Source: Spirochaetales bacterium | GTDB taxonomy: Bacteria > Spirochaetota > Spirochaetia > JABMQR01 | Length of the DNA: 38,472 nt | Direction of reading: 5' to 3' | NCBI GenBank assembly: GCA_018399255.1 | Contig: JAGYPA010000032.1 | Span: 1 to 38,472 of the forward strand | Shown: one piece after another, positions 8,423 through 16,406 of the stretch | Layout: each line of letters starts with the position of its first letter | How positions within the stretch are numbered: position 1 is the first letter of the stretch | Program-made: the position numbers and the translations under genes | The notes under the pieces: generated by a model | Seen by the model: only the letters and a program-made list of their open reading frames with translations | Databases searched by the model: none | What the model was told of the DNA's origin: nothing

Positions 8423-9271
8423 CTACCCCTTCAAGGCTCCGTCAGCAACACCCCTGATCAGGTGTTTCTGCAGAAACAGGAAAAAAACAATAATCGGCAG
8501 CATGCTCAGCACCAGGGTCGCCAGAGCCTTGTCCCACTGGTTTCGATACTGCCCAAAAAAGCGGTTGATTCCCAATGGTATGGTATGCAGATCACGATCG
8601 TGCAGAATGAGGGAAGGCAGAAGAAAGTCATTCCAGACCCACAGGGTCTGCAGAATAATAACCGTAACCGTTATAGTCTTCAGCAGAGGGATAACGATGT
8701 GGATAAAGAGCTGAATATCACTGCAGCCTTCCAGCCGGCCGCTCTCTTCAAGTTCAAAAGGAACCCCTTTGACAAACCCGTGATAGAGAAAAATCGTAAA
8801 CGGGAGCCCGAATCCGAAATAGATAACAATAAGACCCAGTCGGCTGTTGATCAGCTGCAGCGTAAAGGCAACTTTCACCAACGGAATCATGACCGACTGA
8901 AAGGGGATAACCATTGCCGAAACGTAGAGAAAAAACATGAGACGGCTTACCCAGGTCTGTACCCGGGCCAACTTCCAGGAAGCCATGGCTCCGAGCACCA
9001 CCATTCCGAAGAGACTGCCGGCCGTTATACTGATAGAATTGACAAATACGCTGAAAAATTTGACCTGCTTTACTGCCACCGCATAGTTTTTCCAAACCAG
9101 CTTCTCCGGCAGCGAGGCCGCGTTCATGGTTATTTCTCCGAATGTTTTGAAGGAGTTGATCAGCATAAAGTAGAGCGGAATGCAGAAAACAAGCACCATG
9201 ATTATGAGAAACATTTCTACGAGAATCGAAAATGCAAATTCCCGGTTCAAGCGAAGGACAGACTGTCTCAC
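8423..9271 (-). CDS. ABC sugar transporter permease, MalG-like
   Basis: Inner-membrane permease with six hydrophobic segments. The ATPase-contact loop reads EESGRLEGCSDIQLFIHIVIPLLK, the expected EAA-like motif. I choose the GTG at 9271 (282 aa). It overlaps the previous stop as GTGA and has GGAAGGAGG 7 bases upstream, whereas the longer frame from 9301 would put the ribosome site inside the gene. It pairs with the MalF-like permease and the binding protein in a CUT1-type importer. No ATPase gene is present, so a shared MsmX/UgpC-like ATPase elsewhere probably powers it. Confidence 0.92.
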   Translation of the reverse strand: MRQSVLRLNREFAFSILVEMFLIIMVLVFCIPLYFMLINSFKTFGEITMNAASLPEKLVWKNYAVAVKQVKFFSVFVNSISITAGSLFGMVVLGAMASWKLARVQTWVSRLMFFLYVSAMVIPFQSVMIPLVKVAFTLQLINSRLGLIVIYFGFGLPFTIFLYHGFVKGVPFELEESGRLEGCSDIQLFIHIVIPLLKTITVTVIILQTLWVWNDFLLPSLILHDRDLHTIPLGINRFFGQYRNQWDKALATLVLSMLPIIVFFLFLQKHLIRGVADGALKG

Positions 9272-10308
9272 AACTGAACCTCCTTCCTTTTGGTTGCCCA
9301 TACCTGTACAATGGTAATTGCCGCAACAAAAAAGAAAAAGACTACCGCCTTAGCGGAACCGTAGCCGTAATTATTGTAGACAAACGCCTCCTTATAGATG
9401 TTGAGGGCAAAAACCTCGGTAGATCCGTAGGGGGCACCGTTTGTAAGTGCAAAAATTACATCAAACAGCTTCATCGCCCAGGACAGCATCAGAAAAAGAC
9501 ACACGGTAAAAGCGGGAAACAGCAGCGGAACCTTGATCTTGATCAACGTCTGGAACTTTCCTGCTCCGTCAATATCTGCCGCCTCAATCAGGCTTTTATC
9601 AATATTCAGCAGAGCAGCAATATAAATAATCATCAGGTAGCCCGCAGTTTTCCAGACAAAGACAACCACGCTGCCCCAGAAGCCGGTTGTCGGATCTCCC
9701 AGCCAGGGGGTCTGGAAAAAAGCCCATCCGGTAGTTTTCCCTATTGCCTGAATACCCTGAATAAGCACAAAGCGCCAGAGAAAACCGAGAATCAGCCCCC
9801 CGATAATATTCGGCAGAAAGAAGATTACCCGCATAGCATTTGTTCCGGGAAGACCTTTCGTCAAAGCCAGCGCAAGGCTGAATCCCAGCACATTGGAAAG
9901 TACGACAACTGCCGCTGTAAAGCGCAGGGTAAAGGAAAGCGAACCCAAGGCACGGGTATCGTTGACAAGTTCACGATAATTGGCAAAGCCGATATAATCA
10001 GGAGCGCTGTTTATACCGTCCCAATCCGTCAAAGAATAAAAAATACCGATAAAGAAGGGAATCTGCACGATAATGAGAAATATCAGGAGCGCGGGTACCG
10101 TAAACATCCAGAAGCTGGAGTCCTGCCGGGTCAGAATCGAATTGCCCCGACTCCCTTTTCTCCGCTTTCTGCTGCCGCTCAAAACGCTCACCACGTTTCC
10201 CACTCTTTCACCCTCTCGTTCACCCACTCTTTCATTCTCTCCTTCACCCTCTCCTTCACCCTCTTCCTGGCGGCTGCCGGCCGGTTTCTTGACACGCACT
10301 GTCTGCAT
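9268..10308 (-). CDS. ABC sugar transporter permease, MalF-like, with low-complexity N-terminus
   Basis: About 346 aa. The ATG at 10308 lies 7 bases after GGAG; a GTG one codon upstream is less well placed. Membrane segments begin at FWMFTVPALLIFLIIVQIPFF, and the EAA loop is IEAADIDGAGKFQTLIKIKVPLLFP. The first 50 residues are an unusual Glu-Gly-Arg rich run encoded by an imperfect 12-bp repeat (10206-10267), not normal for MalF-like proteins. A short pair of hairpins separates it from the binding-protein gene. The stop overlaps the next permease's start. Confidence 0.92.
   Translation of the reverse strand: MQTVRVKKPAGSRQEEGEGEGEGENERVGEREGERVGNVVSVLSGSRKRRKGSRGNSILTRQDSSFWMFTVPALLIFLIIVQIPFFIGIFYSLTDWDGINSAPDYIGFANYRELVNDTRALGSLSFTLRFTAAVVVLSNVLGFSLALALTKGLPGTNAMRVIFFLPNIIGGLILGFLWRFVLIQGIQAIGKTTGWAFFQTPWLGDPTTGFWGSVVVFVWKTAGYLMIIYIAALLNIDKSLIEAADIDGAGKFQTLIKIKVPLLFPAFTVCLFLMLSWAMKLFDVIFALTNGAPYGSTEVFALNIYKEAFVYNNYGYGSAKAVVFFFFVAAITIVQVWATKRKEVQL
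10206..10267. repeat. Imperfect TTCACCCTCTCC tandem repeat in the permease 5' end
   Basis: Several imperfect copies of a 12-bp pyrimidine-rich unit, the last two nearly identical. They encode the Glu-Gly-Glu-Arg N-terminal tail of the MalF-like permease in frame. Confidence 0.75.
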
Positions 10309-10324
10309 CACTAATCTCCAAAGT

Positions 10325-10362
10325 GCGGACCACCCGGAGAACGCAAATTACGGATGGCCCGC
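10325..10362 (-). other. Stem-loop before the permease ribosome site
   Basis: Arms 10325-10335 and 10352-10362 pair over 11 bp including G-U pairs, with a 16-base loop. It sits between the binding-protein stop and the permease start and has no T-run, so it looks like an mRNA-stability or attenuation structure rather than a terminator. Confidence 0.55.
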
Positions 10363-10375
10363 TGATACTACTGAG

Positions 10376-10406
10376 TCCCTTTGCCGACAGCCGTCACGCA
10401 AAGGGA
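10376..10406 (-). other. Stem-loop just after the binding-protein gene
   Basis: Perfect 9-bp stem TCCCTTTGC/GCAAAGGGA around a 13-base loop, starting 7 bases past the binding-protein stop. There is no T-run. As in malE-malF spacers, such structures protect the upstream mRNA and raise binding-protein yield over permease; that role is inferred. Confidence 0.65.
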
Positions 10407-10413
10407 TTCTCTT

Positions 10414-11667
10414 TTATTTCAATCTATCCCACATAGCCTGGATCTCCCGGGTATATTCGGGAAAGGAGACGATTCCGGCTGCATATTTCTGCGCAGCATC
10501 AGAGAATTCATTGACCGCCCCGTCAGGCCAGAATGAGAACATCCAGGGAATTGTTTTCCCCTGCTTTGAATATTCCACAATGTCCTTGCCTACGCCTCCC
10601 AGATTGCTGGCTGGGATGTTGTCAAAGGCAGGAATTGCCTTAAATTCTTCAGTTACGTACCGCTGCCCCTCAGGGGTGCCGACCAGAAAGCTGAGAAAGT
10701 TCTTTGCTGCCTCTTTTTCAGCTGCTTCCGAGGTACTGTTGACCACAAAATAGAAGGGAATACCAACGGGTACGCGACCTGCATCGGCATCATTGGAGAT
10801 TGGTATCGGCAGCAGTCCGATGTTAAGATCGGGATTGGTATCGTAAAGAACTGCTTCTTTCCAGTTTCCCTGCTGAATCATGGCAGCCTGCCCGTTTGCC
10901 AGCATGGCAACCTGCGAGTTGTGGTCGGTGGTAAGCGGATTAGGCTCGCTGTTGGCCAGAACCAGGTCAAATACATTCTTCCACTGGTTGAAAACGGCGT
11001 TGCCTGGAATCTTTTCGGTTCCGTTGTTCAGCCCTTCGATAAATCCCATGGGGTCATCCTGCTGAGCAAAGGGAATATTGGTGAAATGATTGGAGATTAC
11101 CCACCAGGTACCGAAACCGGAGGCAAATGGATAAACACCGATTCCCTTCAGTTTTTTCGCCGCAGCGGCAAGTTCATCCAGAGTTGCCGGGGTTTTGGTT
11201 ATACCGGCTTTGGCAAAGAGGTCTTTGTTGTAAATATAGCCGTAACCTTCCATAGCAAGCGGCATGCTCTTCAGTTCACCATCAAAAGTAGCCGACGCTT
11301 TCGCGTTGGGAAGCAGATGGGAAACCCAAGGCTGATCCGAAAGCGGTTCAATGTATTCTTTCCACAACTGATAATCGGAGAATCCTTCGATAATAAATAT
11401 GTCAGGTCCTGCTCCAGCTGCGAATTTCGCCTTGAGCAGCGTTCTCCAGTCGGCCCCGCCGCCCGATATCTCCGTCTCGACAGTTACCCCGGGATACGCT
11501 GCCTCAAACTCATCTTCCAAATTTTCCCAGGCATCGATCCACGGGACTTTGAAGTGGAAAATTTCCAGCTCCACCTCTTTTGCAGCTCCCTCTTCCTGTC
11601 CTGCCGCAAAAATCATTCCGATGGCCAGCAATCCGAAGATTACTGCAAGAAACATGATTTTCTTCAT
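10414..11667 (-). CDS. ABC sugar-binding protein (extracellular solute-binding family 1)
   Basis: 417 aa with strong AAGGAG and ATG. The signal peptide MKKIMFLAVIFGLLAIGMIF runs into AAGQEEGAAKE. There is no lipobox cysteine, so signal peptidase I release into the periplasm is expected; this style of N-terminus is common in spirochaete sugar-binding proteins. The body matches family-1 sugar-binding proteins: AAYPGVTVETEISGGGADWRT, FAAGAGPDIFIIEG, YNKDLFAKAGITKTPATLDEL and the C-terminal AAKNFLSFLVGTPEGQRYV. It delivers a sugar, probably sulfated given the neighbours, to the two permeases. Two hairpins follow it. Confidence 0.94.
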   Translation of the reverse strand: MKKIMFLAVIFGLLAIGMIFAAGQEEGAAKEVELEIFHFKVPWIDAWENLEDEFEAAYPGVTVETEISGGGADWRTLLKAKFAAGAGPDIFIIEGFSDYQLWKEYIEPLSDQPWVSHLLPNAKASATFDGELKSMPLAMEGYGYIYNKDLFAKAGITKTPATLDELAAAAKKLKGIGVYPFASGFGTWWVISNHFTNIPFAQQDDPMGFIEGLNNGTEKIPGNAVFNQWKNVFDLVLANSEPNPLTTDHNSQVAMLANGQAAMIQQGNWKEAVLYDTNPDLNIGLLPIPISNDADAGRVPVGIPFYFVVNSTSEAAEKEAAKNFLSFLVGTPEGQRYVTEEFKAIPAFDNIPASNLGGVGKDIVEYSKQGKTIPWMFSFWPDGAVNEFSDAAQKYAAGIVSFPEYTREIQAMWDRLK

Positions 11668-11719
11668 AATTTCCTTCTCCTTTCTCTTGGTTTACGTTCC
11701 TTTCCGGAACTTATGGTGT

Positions 11720-12721
11720 TCAACAACTACTTCTCTGCACATAGGTCGGTTTCAATAAATAGTTGTGTCTCCCTGAATCATGGCGGAGTATGGCTGACTC
11801 CATATACTGAGCTGCCAGTACGGCGGCCTGGCTCCGCGGCTGGTGTATGGTTGATAGTGACGGACGACAGTAGAGACAACCCTCTACATCGTCGTATCCG
11901 ATTATTGCAATATCCCGGGGTATAGAGACGCCGTTATCCTGCAGTGCATTCATAACCCCGAAGGCACTTTTATCAGGTATAACGAAGAGTCCCCGGCTTT
12001 CAGCGAGCTTTCTGAACTGCTTCCGGGTGAATTCATAGGCGGTTTCGTAGGAACCATCAGGCAAATACATCGTGGATATGACGGCTTCCGGATTTCCAAG
12101 AGAAATAGTATCGGAAAACCCTTTGCAGCGTAGGGAAAAGAGGGGAGCATCCTGCATAAGGACTGTTACCGAACTGATTTCCCTCTGCAGAAACTGTTCC
12201 CCGGCAAGAACTCCGCCATAGTAGTCATCAATAAGAACACGGGAAAAATTTGAGGCCCAATCATCCCGCTCCGGATTGATGAGAAAAACCGCATCGGCAA
12301 GCTGGGAGACGGCCTCTATGGCTCCCTGCGATATTTCCGATCCGATAACAATTAATCCATCAACTTTTTTTTGCCGTGCCAGCCGTGTAAAACTCGATAG
12401 ATCCTCTGAAACGGTATCGTATCCGGTTATCATGGTATCAAAGCCCCGAACCTGCAGCTCCTCACGGAGGGTATGGACAACCTCTGTAGTATAGAGCGAT
12501 TCTACCCGGCGCAGGGAATGATAGGGATACATGACCCCGACGGTCATCCGGATTCCGGTGGCCAGACTCCTGGCCGTATCGTTTATCTGGTACCCCAGCT
12601 CCCCGGCCAGAGCCAGAATTCTTTTGCGGGTTTCTTCGGCTACCAGCGGACTGTTGTTCAAAGCCCTCGATACCGTGGTATAGCTGGTTCCTGCCTTTCT
12701 TGCCAATTCCCGGATATTCAT
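11720..12721 (-). CDS. LacI-family transcriptional repressor
   Basis: 333 aa, start ATG with CAGGAGGG. The N-terminal helix-turn-helix is MNIRELARKAGTSYTTVSRA, with the hinge helix near ARSLATG (about residues 50-57). A periplasmic-binding-protein-like effector domain follows, including VDGLIVIGSE and the C-terminal IGYDDVEGCLYCRPSLSTIHQP. It lies inside the sugar operon, between the oxidoreductase and the binding protein. Its likely targets are the two TTGCAACCGGTCACAA sites ahead of the operon, whose CG centre is typical of LacI operators. The inducer is unknown. Confidence 0.93.
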   Translation of the reverse strand: MNIRELARKAGTSYTTVSRALNNSPLVAEETRKRILALAGELGYQINDTARSLATGIRMTVGVMYPYHSLRRVESLYTTEVVHTLREELQVRGFDTMITGYDTVSEDLSSFTRLARQKKVDGLIVIGSEISQGAIEAVSQLADAVFLINPERDDWASNFSRVLIDDYYGGVLAGEQFLQREISSVTVLMQDAPLFSLRCKGFSDTISLGNPEAVISTMYLPDGSYETAYEFTRKQFRKLAESRGLFVIPDKSAFGVMNALQDNGVSIPRDIAIIGYDDVEGCLYCRPSLSTIHQPRSQAAVLAAQYMESAILRHDSGRHNYLLKPTYVQRSSC

Positions 12722-12750
12722 GTTTCCCTCCTGTTACCCTCTTCTCTTGG

Positions 12751-13998
12751 TTACATTTCCCAGGATTGAATATGCATCGGAACTCCTTCTGAAGCAATAG
12801 AGTTCAGGGTCTGCACCACCAGGTTCAAAGAATTGTGCCCGTCTTTAGTACCGGCTGCCGGAATGCTTCCGTCATAGAAGGCCCGGATATCACGTATAAG
12901 CTGCAGATCCGCTCCGTAGTGTGATGTGAAAAATTCCGGCCCCTTAAGGTCAAATACCGTCTCTTCAGCTTTCCCCCACTGTATCAGTCGGACAGTTCCT
13001 TCCGAACGGGTCAAGTATATGCGGCCAATAGTCCCCACCAGTTCGAGGGTTTCCTGATCTGCAGCATGAGGACCGAAAATGCTCCAGAACAGGGATGCCT
13101 TGACGCCGTTCTCAAAAGTCAGATTACAGACCGCATGGTCAATAATATCAGCACCTGGCTGATATACGCAGGTATCTGCCCGATTTCTCTCATCATCAGC
13201 CTGAATCCAGGAGTCATAGCCAAGAACCTGAGTGCCTTCCTGCTGATCGTCAGGATTCAGCCTGCGTCGATAAAGGCAGTCACGATCACATTGGGAACAG
13301 CGCAGCGGGGCCTGCGGATCGGGCGGGAATATACCGCTCATACCGCCGGCAGCCGAAACACTGCGGCACCTGCTTTCGGCAAACCAACTGAATACATCAA
13401 AATGGTGACTTGATTTGTCATTCAAAGCTCCCCCGGACCAGGCGGATTTCCTATGCCAGGTTTGAAAATATCGGGTATAGGGAATGATAGAGCGGATCTG
13501 GATCATCTTCAGAGCCCCGATTGCTCCTTCCTTAAGGAGGGCGTAGGATTTGCGCCAGGCAGCTTCATAGCGTCGGGTGAACCCCATTATCAGCGAATTG
13601 CCGGTTTCTCTCTCACAGGCAAGAATAGCGGCGGAATCTTCCAGATTCACAGCAATTGGCTTATCAAGATATACTTTTTTACCTGACCGCAGGGCGGTTA
13701 CGGCAGGAATCCTGTGCTGGTCTGTGTGTGTTGTGATCATGACAATCTGAACTGAGCCTGAAGCGATCAAGTCGGAATAGGAAGCAAATAGTTGAATCGT
13801 CAGGTCAAGACCGTTCTTCTGGTAAAGGTTTTCAAGGAAGACCTTGGCATCTCTGCTTCGCTGTGGATTTATATCGTATATTCCGGTTATGGCCATACCG
13901 GTTTCCTTCCAGAGCTCAGCAATACGGGCCCCGAGAATATAGCAGCCACGTTCACCGGCCCCGATCAGCCCTATGCCAATACTTTCTTGCTTTTTCAA
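12751..13998 (-). CDS. Gfo/Idh/MocA-family oxidoreductase
   Basis: About 415 aa from a TTG at 13998, chosen because GAGG lies a few bases upstream. A longer frame from a GTG at 14037 begins inside the LacI operator and adds 13 atypical residues. The Rossmann motif GIGLIGAGERG is at the N-terminus, with KKVYLDKPIAVNLEDSA carrying the usual Lys-Pro. A cysteine cluster CSQCDRDCLYRR is seen in a subset of this family. These NAD(P)-dependent enzymes oxidise, reduce or hydrolyse sugars and inositols. As first gene of the operon it probably acts on the imported sugar or its desulfated product. Confidence 0.88.
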   Translation of the reverse strand: MKKQESIGIGLIGAGERGCYILGARIAELWKETGMAITGIYDINPQRSRDAKVFLENLYQKNGLDLTIQLFASYSDLIASGSVQIVMITTHTDQHRIPAVTALRSGKKVYLDKPIAVNLEDSAAILACERETGNSLIMGFTRRYEAAWRKSYALLKEGAIGALKMIQIRSIIPYTRYFQTWHRKSAWSGGALNDKSSHHFDVFSWFAESRCRSVSAAGGMSGIFPPDPQAPLRCSQCDRDCLYRRRLNPDDQQEGTQVLGYDSWIQADDERNRADTCVYQPGADIIDHAVCNLTFENGVKASLFWSIFGPHAADQETLELVGTIGRIYLTRSEGTVRLIQWGKAEETVFDLKGPEFFTSHYGADLQLIRDIRAFYDGSIPAAGTKDGHNSLNLVVQTLNSIASEGVPMHIQSWEM

Positions 13999-14023
13999 TC
14001 GGACAACCTCGGCTTTATTCTTT

Positions 14024-14039
14024 TTGCAACCGGTCACAA
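14024..14039. promoter_or_regulatory. LacI-type operator, proximal copy
   Basis: TTGCAACCGGTCACAA, a near-palindrome with an ACCGGT centre and TTG/CAA ends. It lies just upstream of the chosen oxidoreductase start. An identical copy is 64 bp away. Confidence 0.8.
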
Positions 14040-14044
14040 TCGGT

Positions 14045-14080
14045 AAAAAAAAGAAGCAGCCTTCGGGAAGAAGCTTGCTT
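14045..14080 (-). terminator. Probable intrinsic terminator of the MATE gene
   Basis: On the minus strand, an AAGCA/TGCTT outer stem, a 2x2 internal loop and a CTTC/GAAG inner stem are followed by eight T residues. It is placed 39 bases past the MATE stop and lies between the two operator copies. Confidence 0.6.
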
Positions 14081-14087
14081 TCTCTTT

Positions 14088-14103
14088 TTGCAACCGGTCA
14101 CAA
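14088..14103. promoter_or_regulatory. LacI-type operator, distal copy
   Basis: Exact second copy of TTGCAACCGGTCACAA, 64 bp from the proximal one. It lies between the MATE stop and its terminator; the spacing is about six helical turns and would allow looping. Confidence 0.78.
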
Positions 14104-14118
14104 TTAATTGAATTTATC

Positions 14119-15489
14119 CTAACCCAAGTTTACCGACCTGTCAAGTTCTTCCTTTGCAAGTTTCTTTGAGTTGAAAACAAGAAGAATCCCGGTTACTGCG
14201 ACAGTAAGAATATCGGCAATCGGCTGGCTTATAAGAATACCGTCAATCCCCAGATATCCCGGCAGTACAAGCAGTAAGGGAACCAGAAAAAGCCCTTGCC
14301 TGGACATCGCCAGAAAGGCGGTTTCACGCCCCTTACCCAGCGCCTGGAAAAAAATTCCGGCAGTATTCTGAAATCCGAGAAACATAAGGGTAACAGCCGA
14401 AAAACGCAGCGCCCTTGCACCGACGGCAACAACTCGCGGATCGCGGGAAAAGAGCGAAACCAGCGTCGGTGCAAGCGACAGGAAGAGAATTGAGAAAAAT
14501 ATCCCGACTCCCGAACTGAAGGCAATAGTAACCCGGAGTGATTTCCTGACCCGATGATACTGGCCTGCTCCGTAGTTGAACCCGGCAATCGGCTGAAAGC
14601 CCTGCCCGAGACCGAATATTATATAGATTACCAGCGTCAGCAGCCTGGTTACAATGCCGACAGCGGCAACGGTCCCGTCCCCGAATACAGCCGCCGCATT
14701 GTTCATCACGCCCATAGCAACACTCACAAGTACTTGACGGATGAATGTCGGTACGCCAATTTTCATGATTTCGGCATAAATCACCCCGGAAAAAGCATAG
14801 TGGCGCGGCCCGATACTGATAACCCCCATCTTTTTCGCAAAAAAACGGATCAGATAAAGCTGGCTGATCAGCTGAGCCGTAATGGTTGCCAGTGCGGCTC
14901 CGGCAATACCCATATCAAACCCGAACATGAAAATCGGATCCAGCACCATATTAAGAACGGCACCGGTAATCATAGCCCGCCCACTGTAGGCTGAAGCCCC
15001 CTCCGAGCGGACAATATTATTCAGACACATGTTCAGCATCTGAAAGATACTGCCGCCAATAATAATGGAACCGTAGATTTTTGCCCGGTCCAGGATTGTA
15101 TCAGTGGCCCCGAAAACCTTCAGTACCGGCTCTATTGCTATAACGCCAGCAATGCTGAACGCAAGGCCGAGCACTATGCAGGAATAGTAGGCCGTGGCGG
15201 CAATGCGGCTGGCGCTCGCGGCGTCTCCTGCCCCCAGCCGTCGGGAGATCGCCGAGCCGGCCCCCACCCCGAACATCAGCCCGATGGAGGAGATGATCAT
15301 AAAAACGGGAAACAGGACGGCTGCTGCCCCGATGGACGGAGTATCGTTCAGCAGCCCGATATACAGCGTATCTACTACATTGTAGAGGGCAATCGTGAAC
15401 ATCGCCAGGATTGCCGGCGAAGAGAGCTTTATCAGAACCCGCGTAATATCACCGCTTCGCAGCATTTCCTGGCGTTCAGAGGGTTTCAT
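14119..15489 (-). CDS. MATE-family efflux transporter
   Basis: 456 aa with about twelve hydrophobic segments in two related halves. Typical features are the start LIKLSSPAILAMFTIALYNVVDTLYIG, the ALATITAQLISQLYLIRFF region and, in the second half, GLGQGFQPIAGFNYGAGQY. MATE proteins export cationic drugs or metabolites using Na+ or H+ gradients; the substrate is not evident. It starts 23 bases after the ACT-domain gene on the same strand and ends at the terminator at 14045-14080, so the two probably form an operon. The ribosome site (GGAG) is rather distant from the ATG. Confidence 0.93.
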   Translation of the reverse strand: MKPSERQEMLRSGDITRVLIKLSSPAILAMFTIALYNVVDTLYIGLLNDTPSIGAAAVLFPVFMIISSIGLMFGVGAGSAISRRLGAGDAASASRIAATAYYSCIVLGLAFSIAGVIAIEPVLKVFGATDTILDRAKIYGSIIIGGSIFQMLNMCLNNIVRSEGASAYSGRAMITGAVLNMVLDPIFMFGFDMGIAGAALATITAQLISQLYLIRFFAKKMGVISIGPRHYAFSGVIYAEIMKIGVPTFIRQVLVSVAMGVMNNAAAVFGDGTVAAVGIVTRLLTLVIYIIFGLGQGFQPIAGFNYGAGQYHRVRKSLRVTIAFSSGVGIFFSILFLSLAPTLVSLFSRDPRVVAVGARALRFSAVTLMFLGFQNTAGIFFQALGKGRETAFLAMSRQGLFLVPLLLVLPGYLGIDGILISQPIADILTVAVTGILLVFNSKKLAKEELDRSVNLG

Positions 15490-15512
15490 ATGACAGCTTT
15501 CAGCTCCATCCT

Positions 15513-16055
15513 TCAGCCCGGATTCGAAGAGAGCGGCATAAGCTGAATATCGATATTGGCTTCCTGCCCGATTTCGTGAAGCTCCTCCCGCAGTTCATCC
15601 ACCGTTTTAACCGATTCTGCAATAAACTCAATCTTCATACTGAACATTGGTGAGCCGGTAAATGGGGCGGACGAAGTGTCCGTTTCAAGCTCGCAGATGC
15701 TCAGCCCTTTATCACGCAGCAAATTGGTCACGGCATGGACTATACCTGGCGTATTGAGCGAGAGCGTCTTAATAAGATACGGAAGCCCCGTCAGTTCTTT
15801 GCGGGCCGGGTTCGTCTTCTTGAGGCTTACATGCAGATCTTCAAGCTCCTTCCAGCATTCGCAGTCGTCGGAGAGCTTATCGATAGCTTCTTCACTGCCG
15901 TCAATAAGCATTATTACCGCAAACTCGCCGCCCATGCTGATCATCCGGCTCTCTTCAATATTACACGAAAACTGTCGGATTACTCCGGTCAAGTCCCTTA
16001 CAATACCAACACGATCCGGCCCCAAGGCCGATAAAACTGCATATCCCTTTTTCAT
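15513..16055 (-). CDS. Tandem ACT-domain protein, GcvR-like
   Basis: 180 aa, ATG preceded by GGAGGG. Two ACT-type segments are visible: GPDRVGIVRDLTGVIRQFSCNIEESR near the start and LNTPGIVHAVTNLLRDKGLSICELETD in the second half. The arrangement matches GcvR-like ACT proteins, which sense amino acids, glycine in the best-known case. No DNA-binding domain is present, so it would work through partner proteins. It leads a two-gene unit with the MATE exporter. Confidence 0.85.
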   Translation of the reverse strand: MKKGYAVLSALGPDRVGIVRDLTGVIRQFSCNIEESRMISMGGEFAVIMLIDGSEEAIDKLSDDCECWKELEDLHVSLKKTNPARKELTGLPYLIKTLSLNTPGIVHAVTNLLRDKGLSICELETDTSSAPFTGSPMFSMKIEFIAESVKTVDELREELHEIGQEANIDIQLMPLSSNPG

Positions 16056-16167
16056 AATCCCTCCGGGGTATATGCCGGAAACAACAATCCGGCAATGAAT
16101 ATTTCTGACCTATTCTATATTACCATAATAATTACCGCAATATTCACAGAACTGAGGCAAATTTTTG

Positions 16168-16196
16168 TTGAACTCCTTTCCTCCACGTAGTATATT
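16168..16196 (+). promoter_or_regulatory. Promoter ahead of the CNNM/CorC-type gene
   Basis: TTGAAC (16168-16173), 17-base spacer, TATATT (16191-16196). The predicted start is near 16203, giving a leader of about 195 bases before the gene at 16400. The 344-bp spacer 16056-16399 otherwise holds only the doubtful small frame at 16206. Confidence 0.6.
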
Positions 16197-16205
16197 TCAT
16201 GTATC

Positions 16206-16406
16206 ATGAAAATTTCATCAAGTACAACGTCACTTTCCGCCGCTTCTGAAGACCCTGACCCTCATTTATATTACGTACATTGCAACTTTGACCTGAAACC
16301 TCATACTCCTTACCTGTTATTCTCTGAACAACTGCACCTCACACCCACCTCCACCTCTGCCGCTGAGCAATCCTGCAGCTGGAATCCGGAGCATGCGGCA
16401 TGCTGA
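16206..16406 (+). CDS. Doubtful 66-codon upstream frame
   Basis: The ATG lies about three bases from the predicted transcription start. The stop overlaps the next gene's start by 7 bases, which would suit translational coupling. The product is Ser/Thr/Pro-rich, has no family resemblance and no ribosome site. It may be only untranslated leader sequence. Confidence 0.2.
   Translation: MKISSSTTSLSAASEDPDPHLYYVHCNFDLKPHTPYLLFSEQLHLTPTSTSAAEQSCSWNPEHAAC

Noticed and set aside
11741..11757. Partial LacI operator (TTGAAACCG) before the binding-protein gene
   Set aside because: It matches only one half-site and lies inside the lacI coding end.
10921..11925. 334-codon frame opposite the binding-protein gene
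   Set aside because: Shadow of a well-supported gene; no ribosome site and no family features. Similar long antisense frames at 4750-5316, 6283-7200, 8411-9277 and 9232-10314 were dropped for the same reason.
11682..12760. Similar sequence TTCTCTTGGTT(T)AC upstream of both the binding-protein and lacI genes
   Set aside because: The second copy overlaps the end of the oxidoreductase gene and there is no dyad symmetry; probably coincidence of purine-rich ribosome-site regions.
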